The translations under genes and the position numbers were made by a program. DNA of 40,768 bases, from contig JAFSWC010000092.1 of the NCBI GenBank assembly GCA_017444665.1, positions 1 to 40,768 on the forward strand. Reading direction: 5' to 3'. Positions within the stretch are counted from its first letter, which is position 1; the number at the start of each line of letters is the position of its first letter. The notes beneath the pieces were generated by a model. It worked only from the letters and a program-made list of their open reading frames with translations, did not search any database and was not told the origin of the DNA. Positions 36,201 through 40,768 of the stretch are shown in pieces. This stretch comes from Oscillospiraceae bacterium. Lineage in GTDB: Bacteria > Bacillota > Clostridia > Oscillospirales > Oscillospiraceae.

Positions 36201-36278
36201 ACGATGCAGGAAAAAGGCGTTTCCAGCGTGATCGAGCTTGACTTAGAGAGCGCACAGAAGACGATCGAAGAGGATTGA
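33258..36278 (+). CDS. smc: Chromosome segregation SMC ATPase, short-armed
   Basis: SMC is the condensin-type ATPase that organises the chromosome. The N-terminal head has the Walker A GPNGAGKSN near residue 34. The left coiled coil spans about 165-410 and the hinge about 411-580 (NFEGFSGAV, ALGAAAQHIVVDT, GGSMTGGSSGKN). The right coil runs to about 800, and the C-terminal head carries LLSGGEMAF (about 905) and Walker B FCVMDEIEAALDEANV. At 1006 residues it is about 180 shorter than the usual 1180-1190, with loss in both arms. The signature has Met where Arg, Lys or Gln is usual. The TTG start at 33258 follows AACGAGGG and gives the canonical opening YLRALEIQGFKSFPDK. ftsY begins one base after the stop. 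Confidence 0.96.
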   Translation: MYLRALEIQGFKSFPDKTRLTFEKDITAIVGPNGAGKSNIADAILWVMGEQRTKALRGAKMEDVIFGGTEKRGKLGYAQVSLIIDNSARIFDSDSSEIMLTRRYYRSGESEYFINRESVRLKDINSLLMDTGLGRDGYSIIGQGRIAEIVSTKSTDRREVFEEAAGISRYRYRKEEAERKLERTEDNLLRINDKIEELEMQVGPLKEQSEIAKRYLVLRDELKGREVSVWMATLEKLHAQSESVNLEYAQVTKNLENARASLEALYASSGSITERMHQKDVETERARERLSAEESAAAECESAAAVLRANIESTRESAARLMEDMQRQESRAQELRGRIAENERRIAAIDAELAAAEEAEKQTGNVIDGCRLKIQSREAILNDLTERANRLSVELKSTESRIAMLEEMEKNFEGFSGAVRSVMREAEHGALRGIHGPAANLVKADRECALAIETALGAAAQHIVVDTQNDGKNAIEFLKRRDAGRATFLPIDTIRGSVMRDAPVNDPGFVGVAFDLVSFDEKYRGIFENLLGRTVVAETLTDAVRMARATDNRVRIVTLDGQVINAGGSMTGGSSGKNSGILSRANELEALRKRRAEAEEKARGSAADLERARANLANVRFQLDGALADQAEQRSARSSREAERRTTENAVSQLSALLGALTGDSEQRKLAAEESEKQILALQDQLAQKEKTLTAITGRIAAIRDEIAGITSGRLELEGKRTRAEKETQERNAEIIALERQSAKIEQKKLSADMEEKQILDRLWDNYELSFTEASALRRPIESMAKENRLIADLRREISSLGTPNLGAIEEYKRVSERYEFLTTQRDDVEKAKGELLGIIRDITGEMEEVFVTQFRAIDEAFRTTFRELFGGGKASLELEDENDVLSCGIEIKVQPPGKTITTISLLSGGEMAFVAIALYFAILKVRPTPFCVMDEIEAALDEANVNRYADYMRRMAGKTQFLVITHRRGTMEAADMLYGVTMQEKGVSSVIELDLESAQKTIEED

Positions 36279-36279
36279 T

Positions 36280-37188
36280 ATGGGATTATTTGACAAGTTG
36301 TTTTCCGGGCTGAGCAAGACCCGGAATCAAATGGATGAACTGGAGGAGCTCTTCCGGGACTACGCCCCCGACAGCGAGGACTTTTACGACGATCTCGAGG
36401 AGCTGCTTGTGCTCTCCGACGTCGGCGTCTCCACGGCCGAGGCGGTCGGGAAGGGCATGCGCAAGCTGACGTGGGAGCGCCGCTTCCGCAAGGGCTATGA
36501 AGCGCGCGAGGGACTGATCGAGCTTTTGAGCAAAATGCTGCAGATCGGCGAGAGCGGCCTGAAGCTGGACACAAAGCCCTCCGTGATCCTGATGGTCGGC
36601 GTCAACGGCGTCGGCAAAACGACGACGATCGGCAAGCTTGCCTCTCAGCTCAAGGCCGAGGGGAAAAAGGTCCTGCTCTGCGCGGGCGACACCTTCCGCG
36701 CCGCCGCGGCCGAGCAGCTTGATATCTGGGCGCAGCGCTCCGGCGCGGAGATCGTCAAACACGCCGAGGGCAGCGACCCCGGCGCGGTGGTCTACGACGG
36801 CATCTGCGCCGCCAAAGCGCGCGGCAGCGACGTGATCATCATCGACACGGCCGGCCGGCTGCACAACAAGCAGAACCTGATGAACGAGCTGGCAAAGATC
36901 CGCCGCATCGTCGAGCGTGAGCTGCCGGATGCAGACGTCGAAACGCTGATGGTGCTTGACGCGACGACGGGGCAGAATGGCCTGATCCAGGCCAAGCAGT
37001 TTCTGGAGACCTCCGGCCTGACAGGCATCGTACTGACGAAGCTTGACGGCACCGCCAAGGGCGGCATCGTCTTTGCCATTGCAAACGAGCTGAAGCTGCC
37101 GGTCAAATACGTCGGCGTGGGCGAGGGGATCGACGATCTGATCCCGTTCGATCCCAAGAGCTTTGTCGAGGCGCTGTTCAAACAATAA
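36280..37188 (+). CDS. ftsY: Signal recognition particle receptor FtsY
   Basis: FtsY is the SRP receptor GTPase that brings ribosomes to the membrane for co-translational insertion. The 302-residue protein is an NG-domain core without the acidic A domain, as in most Gram-positive bacteria. A short amphipathic start ([10 protein letters not shown]) can bind the membrane. The N domain has [12 protein letters not shown]. The G domain has G1 GVNGVGKTT (107-115), [12 protein letters not shown]3 DTAGR and G4 [10 protein letters not shown], followed by [11 protein letters not shown]. The smc-ftsY pair is the classical Firmicutes order. The usual ylxM-ffh pair does not follow. Confidence 0.97.
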   Translation: MGLFDKLFSGLSKTRNQMDELEELFRDYAPDSEDFYDDLEELLVLSDVGVSTAEAVGKGMRKLTWERRFRKGYEAREGLIELLSKMLQIGESGLKLDTKPSVILMVGVNGVGKTTTIGKLASQLKAEGKKVLLCAGDTFRAAAAEQLDIWAQRSGAEIVKHAEGSDPGAVVYDGICAAKARGSDVIIIDTAGRLHNKQNLMNELAKIRRIVERELPDADVETLMVLDATTGQNGLIQAKQFLETSGLTGIVLTKLDGTAKGGIVFAIANELKLPVKYVGVGEGIDDLIPFDPKSFVEALFKQ

Positions 37189-37249
37189 GCGGCCTCGTCT
37201 GCGATTCCCGTTCGCGGGAGAGAGGATAAGCATCCCTTGCGCAAAGAAA

Positions 37250-37268
37250 GCGGCAGATTATCTGCCGC
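37250..37268 (+). other. Hairpin in the ftsY-yhbY gap
   Basis: A perfect 8-bp stem (GCGGCAGA and complement) has the loop TTA. It lies in the 115-base gap after ftsY, with no T-run, so it is not a clear terminator. No promoter with good hexamers was seen in the gap. Confidence 0.4.
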
Positions 37269-37303
37269 AAGCGGGGAAGGCTACAAGGAAAAGGAGATTG
37301 AAT

Positions 37304-37615
37304 ATGCCAATTACAAGCAAACAGCGCGCTTATCTGCGCGGTCTGGCGATGAACGAAGAGACGATCATCCAGATCGGCAAGGGCGGCATCACGGACAACG
37401 TGGTCCTTTCCGTCGTCGATGCGCTCAAAGCCCGGGAACTGATCAAGGGCAAGGTGCTGGAAAGCTCGATGCTTTCTGCGCGCGAAGCCTGCGACGAGCT
37501 GTGCGAGCGCTGCGCCGCCGAGCCGGTACAGTGCATCGGCACCAAGTTTGTCCTGTATAAACGCAACGAAAAAGAACCGAAAATAGAATTGCCGAAGACT
37601 GCGAAGAAAAAATGA
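37304..37615 (+). CDS. yhbY: CRM-domain ribosome-assembly RNA-binding protein YhbY
   Basis: A 103-residue single CRM-domain protein of the YhbY/YqeI family, which binds rRNA during large-subunit assembly. The hallmark is MPITSKQRAYLRGLAM at the start, then IQIGKGGITDNVVLSVVDAL with the conserved GKGG loop, a GxKFVLYKR-type strand, and a Lys-rich tail. ATG 37304 follows AAGGAAAAGGAGATTG; the frame continues upstream, but that part is unlike the family. It overlaps nadD by ATGA (37612-37615), which matches the yqeI-nadD-yqeK-yqeL order of Bacillus. Confidence 0.93.
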   Translation: MPITSKQRAYLRGLAMNEETIIQIGKGGITDNVVLSVVDALKARELIKGKVLESSMLSAREACDELCERCAAEPVQCIGTKFVLYKRNEKEPKIELPKTAKKK

Positions 37616-38778
37616 AAATCGCCATCTACGGGGGCAGCTTCAATCCCCCGCATCTGGGGCACAGCGAGGCGGCGCGCACCGTCGCGTCCGAGCTTGCGCC
37701 GGACCGTTTTCTGATCGTCCCGGCCAGCGTCCCGCCCCACAAAGATCTTGCCGACGGCAGCCCCACGGCGCAGCAGCGGCTGGAGCTGTGCCGCCTGGCC
37801 TTTTCCGATATCCCCGGCGCCGAGATCAGCGAGCTTGAGCTGCGGCGCGAAGGAAAAAGCTATTCCTACGACACGGTCCGCCTGCTGCGGGAGGAAAACC
37901 CGGACGCGCAGCTTTATCTCGTGATCGGCACGGATATGTTCCAGACCTTTGAAAAGTGGTATCAGTTTCATTATCTGCTTGAAAACTGCACGCTTGCCGT
38001 GCTGGCGCGCGGCGAGGACGACGGCCCGGAGCTGCGCGGCATGGCGGAGCATCTGCGCGCGGCGTACGGCGCGCAGGTGACCGTGCTGCCGCATGAGCCG
38101 ATCGAGATCAGCTCGGAGATGATCCGCGAGCGTCTGGAAGCGCGCGGCGGCGAGGACTATCTCAGCGACGCGGTCTATTCGGAGATCATCCGAAACCGAT
38201 ATTACGACGCAAAGCCCTCGCTTCCCTGGCTGAGGGAGAAGCTGCTCGATCATCTTGACGAGCACCGCGTGGCCCACGTCGCCGGCTGCGAGAGCGAGGC
38301 GGTCAGGCTTGCCATGCACTGGGGCGAGGACCCCGAACTTGCCGCCGAGGCCGGCATCCTGCACGACATCACCAAAAGCCTTCCCTTTGAAAGGCAGTTG
38401 CAGTTGTGCGAAAAGTATGGTATCATAAACGATAATTCGGAGCTGGATAACCCCAAGCTCCTTCACGCCAAGACCGGCGCCGCCATGGCGCGCGAGCTCT
38501 TCGGCGTTTCCGACACGGTGTATGAGGCGATCCGCTGGCATACGACCGGCAAACCGGACATGAGCCTGTTTGAAAAGATCCTGTATCTGGCCGATTATAT
38601 CGAGCCCACCCGCGACTTTGACGGGATCGACGCGCTGCGCGAGCTGGCGTTTACCGATCTCGACGGCGCGATGGTTTTAGGACTCGGGATGACGATCGAC
38701 GAGATCAGGCGTTCGGGGCGCGAGCCCTATATTGATACGCTCGAAGCGTATGCCTGGTACAAAGAGAAGGAGAAATGA
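37612..38778 (+). CDS. nadD: Bifunctional NadD-YqeK fusion: nicotinate-nucleotide adenylyltransferase + HD-domain phosphohydrolase
   Basis: This 388-residue protein joins two enzymes that are separate neighbours in Bacillus. Residues 1-200 are NadD, which adenylates nicotinate mononucleotide in NAD synthesis: nucleotide-binding GGSFNPPHLGH (7-17), FLIVPASVPPHK and ISSEMIRERL (166-175). Residues about 203-388 are a YqeK-type HD domain: EHRVAHVAG (His222) and ILHDITKSLP (His251, Asp252), with AIRWHTTG and LADYIEPTR later. YqeK proteins hydrolyse diadenosine tetraphosphate. There is no internal stop; the junction DAKPSLPWLREKLLDHL is short. ATG 37612 overlaps yhbY, and rsfS starts three bases after the stop. 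Both active sites look intact. Confidence 0.94.
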   Translation: MKIAIYGGSFNPPHLGHSEAARTVASELAPDRFLIVPASVPPHKDLADGSPTAQQRLELCRLAFSDIPGAEISELELRREGKSYSYDTVRLLREENPDAQLYLVIGTDMFQTFEKWYQFHYLLENCTLAVLARGEDDGPELRGMAEHLRAAYGAQVTVLPHEPIEISSEMIRERLEARGGEDYLSDAVYSEIIRNRYYDAKPSLPWLREKLLDHLDEHRVAHVAGCESEAVRLAMHWGEDPELAAEAGILHDITKSLPFERQLQLCEKYGIINDNSELDNPKLLHAKTGAAMARELFGVSDTVYEAIRWHTTGKPDMSLFEKILYLADYIEPTRDFDGIDALRELAFTDLDGAMVLGLGMTIDEIRRSGREPYIDTLEAYAWYKEKEK

Positions 38779-38781
38779 CAC

Positions 38782-39141
38782 ATGCTGACACCCGCCCAAA
38801 TCGCCGCCATCGCCGTCAAAGCGCTGGATGACAAGAAGGCAAAAGACATTAAAGTCCTCAAGACCGACGGGCAGACCGTTCTGGCGGATTATTTCGTCAT
38901 CTGCAACGGCACCTCCGCGCCGCACATCAAGTCGCTGGTCGACGAGGTGGACCGCCGCCTCTCCGAAGCGGGCGAGCCGCTGATTCGCCGCGAGGGCCTG
39001 CGCTCGGACATCTGGGTGCTGATGGACTTTGGCTGCGTCATCGTCCACGTCTTCACGGATGAAGCGCGCAAATTCTACAATCTGGAGCGTCTCTGGAGCG
39101 ATGCCGAGGCAGTTGACCCCTCATCCCTTCCGCGCCCCTGA
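38782..39141 (+). CDS. rsfS: Ribosome silencing factor RsfS
   Basis: RsfS binds ribosomal protein L14 and blocks joining of the subunits when nutrients are scarce. The 119-residue protein shows the family pattern: IAAIAVKALDDKKAKDIKVL at the start, then ADYFVICNGTSAPHIKSLVDEV, WVLMDFGCVIVHVFTDEARKFY and NLERLWSDA. ATG 38782 follows GAAGGAGAAATGACAC. It completes the yhbY-nadD-yqeK-rsfS set. Its stop codon lies in the first of two hairpins preceding leuS. Confidence 0.95.
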   Translation: MLTPAQIAAIAVKALDDKKAKDIKVLKTDGQTVLADYFVICNGTSAPHIKSLVDEVDRRLSEAGEPLIRREGLRSDIWVLMDFGCVIVHVFTDEARKFYNLERLWSDAEAVDPSSLPRP

Positions 39142-39180
39142 CTACAGGGGCAGCATGAGCATCCCTGTGCCTAAACAGGG
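39135..39180 (+). promoter_or_regulatory. Paired hairpins between rsfS and leuS, possible alternative RNA folds
   Basis: CCCCTG (39135-39140) pairs with CAGGGG (39145-39150), and CCCTGT (39163-39168) pairs with ACAGGG (39175-39180). The second segment, ACAGGG (39144-39149), can pair with the third instead, so two mutually exclusive folds exist. There is no T-run and no T-box. A regulatory role is speculative. Confidence 0.35.
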
Positions 39181-39207
39181 AAATCATTGAAAAGGGATTG
39201 ATTAATC

Positions 39208-40768
39208 ATGAAATACGATTTTGCGGCCATTGAAAAGAAATGGCAGGACAACTGGGAAGTCACCAAGCCTTACGCCGCCGTCACCGGCAGCGACAAGCCC
39301 AAGTTCTACGGACTGATCGAGTTCCCGTACCCCTCCGCGGCGGGCCTGCACGTGGGCCATCCGCGCCCCTTCACCGCGATCGACATCGTCTCGCGCAAGA
39401 AGAGGATGGAGGGCTACAACGTCCTCTTCCCGATCGGCTTTGACGCTTTCGGTCTGCCGACGGAAAACTTTGCGATCAAAAACCACATCCATCCGGCGAT
39501 CGTCACCAAACAGAACATCGAAAACTTCACCCGCCAGCTCAAGATGCTGGGCTACGGCTTCGACTGGGACCGTGTCGTCGACACGACCGACCCGAACTAT
39601 TACAAGTGGACCCAGTGGATCTTCCTGCAGATGTTCAAAAAGGGTCTTGCGTACAAGACCACGATGCCGATCAACTGGTGCACCAGCTGCAAGTGCGGCC
39701 TGGCCAACGAAGAAGTGGTCGAGGGCGTGTGCGAGCGCTGCGGCTCGCCCGTCATCCGCAAGGAAAAGAGCCAGTGGATGCTGCGCATCACGAATTATGC
39801 CGACCGTCTGATCGACGATCTGGACGATCTCGACTATATCGAGCGCGTCAAGGTCCAGCAGCGCAACTGGATCGGCCGCTCCACGGGCTGCGAGGTCACT
39901 TTCAAGACCAACATGCCTGACACTATCACCGTCTACACGACCCGTGCCGACACGCTCTTCGGCGTGAGCTACGTCGTCATCTCTCCGGAGCATCCGCTGC
40001 TGGAGAAATGGCAGGGCCGGATCCGCAACTGGGACGAGGTCAAGGCCTATCAGGAGGCCGCCTCCCGCAAATCCGACTTTGAGCGCGGCGAACTGAACAA
40101 GGACAAGACCGGCGTCCGGCTCGAGGGCATCGAGGTCACCAACCCCGCGAACGGCGAGATCGTTCCGATGTTCGTTTCGGACTACGTTCTCATGGGCTAC
40201 GGCACCGGCATTGTCATGGGCGTTCCCGGCCACGACCAGCGCGACTGGGAGTTTGCTACCAAGTTCGGCCTGCCGATCATCGAGGTCGTCTCCGGCGGCG
40301 ACGTGACCAAGGAAGCCTTTGTGGCCAAGGACGACAAGGCGATCATGGTCAACTCCGGCTTCCTCAACGGCATGACCGTCAAAGAGGCCATTCCCGCCAT
40401 GAAGGAATACGCCGTCAAGCAGGGCTGGGGCAAGGAAAAAGTCAACTACAAGCTGCGCGACTGGGTCTTTACCCGCCAGCGCTACTGGGGCGAGCCGATC
40501 CCCCTTGTCCACTGCGACAAGTGCGGCTGGGTGCCGCTCGACGAAAGCGAACTGCCGTTGCTGCTGCCGCAGGTCGACAGCTATGAGCCCACCGACGACG
40601 GCGAAAGCCCGCTGAGCAAGATGACCGACTGGGTCAACACCACCTGCCCCTGCTGCGGCGGCCCGGCCAAGCGCGAAACCGACACCATGCCCAACTGGGC
40701 CGGTTCCTGCTGGTACTACCTGCGCTACATGGATCCCCACAACGACGATGCGCCCTTCTCCAGGGAGG
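39208..40768 (+). CDS. leuS: Leucyl-tRNA synthetase, N-terminal part (cut by window edge)
   Basis: LeuS charges tRNA-Leu. The first 520 codons are present and the frame is open at the right edge. The HIGH-type ATP-binding motif appears as HVGH in [16 protein letters not shown]. Next come [10 protein letters not shown] and a zinc-binding insert with four cysteines ([22 protein letters not shown] region). The editing domain includes [16 protein letters not shown] and [18 protein letters not shown], and the core then resumes at [17 protein letters not shown] second Cys group (CDKCG, CPCCGG) and [18 protein letters not shown] end the visible part. The KMSKS loop would lie beyond the edge. The start ATG 39208 follows AAAAGGGATTG. 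The usual T-box leader of such genes is absent in the 66-base gap. Confidence 0.96.
   Translation, partial: MKYDFAAIEKKWQDNWEVTKPYAAVTGSDKPKFYGLIEFPYPSAAGLHVGHPRPFTAIDIVSRKKRMEGYNVLFPIGFDAFGLPTENFAIKNHIHPAIVTKQNIENFTRQLKMLGYGFDWDRVVDTTDPNYYKWTQWIFLQMFKKGLAYKTTMPINWCTSCKCGLANEEVVEGVCERCGSPVIRKEKSQWMLRITNYADRLIDDLDDLDYIERVKVQQRNWIGRSTGCEVTFKTNMPDTITVYTTRADTLFGVSYVVISPEHPLLEKWQGRIRNWDEVKAYQEAASRKSDFERGELNKDKTGVRLEGIEVTNPANGEIVPMFVSDYVLMGYGTGIVMGVPGHDQRDWEFATKFGLPIIEVVSGGDVTKEAFVAKDDKAIMVNSGFLNGMTVKEAIPAMKEYAVKQGWGKEKVNYKLRDWVFTRQRYWGEPIPLVHCDKCGWVPLDESELPLLLPQVDSYEPTDDGESPLSKMTDWVNTTCPCCGGPAKRETDTMPNWAGSCWYYLRYMDPHNDDAPFSRE

Noticed and set aside
39142-39207. T-box riboswitch before leuS
   Set aside because: The gap is only 66 bases and has no T-box core sequence or specifier stem.

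Overview
This window looks like chromosomal DNA of a high-GC Gram-positive bacterium of class Clostridia, probably an Oscillospirales-like gut lineage. I infer this from the gene orders dprA-topA-trmFO-plsX-rnc-(radical SAM)-smc-ftsY and yhbY-nadD-yqeK-rsfS, the strong AGGAGG-type ribosome binding sites, the lipoproteins, and the GH25 and BTAD protein types. The species cannot be named from the sequence. No rRNA, tRNA, CRISPR array, insertion sequence or prophage gene is visible.

Bases 1-6066 hold an F1Fo ATP synthase operon: a (partial), c, b, a three-part fusion, gamma, beta, epsilon, then an intrinsic terminator. The fusion is the most striking object here. One 752-residue frame joins a second membrane-anchored b-type stalk, the C-terminal domain of delta without its N-terminal domain, and a complete alpha subunit. 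No separate delta gene exists in the part of the operon seen. Epsilon is also reduced to its beta-sandwich domain.

Bases 6099-13220 form one probable transcription unit, from a promoter to a bidirectional terminator. It holds an orphan HPt phosphotransfer protein, a transglutaminase-like lipoprotein, a GspF/PilC-type platform protein, four small single-helix pilin-like proteins, a PilT-like ATPase, a BTAD-type regulator with a degenerate GGDEF-like domain, and a small protein of unknown function. It looks like a minimal type IV filament system in which the only motor present is of the retraction (PilT) type.

Bases 13238-17330 (minus strand) hold a membrane-anchored GH25 muramidase-like protein and a two-component system. 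The response regulator gene is divergent from an ABC importer unit (17415-21785) made of a beta-propeller/solute-binding fusion lipoprotein and two permeases, with no ATPase gene. A pair of TTAAG direct repeats lies between the divergent promoters. Bases 21901-24727 hold a membrane fusion protein and a stand-alone MacB-type periplasmic-core protein, again without ATPase or FtsX-type permease.

Bases 24830-40768 are dense housekeeping genes: a SpoU methyltransferase, dprA, topA, trmFO, plsX, rnc, a radical SAM protein, smc, ftsY, yhbY, a nadD-yqeK fusion, rsfS and the start of leuS. Most overlap or nearly touch, suggesting translational coupling. SMC is about 180 residues shorter than usual, with the loss shared between both coiled-coil arms. 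Promoters across the window tend to have an extended -10 element (TGn followed by TACAAT or TATAAT).
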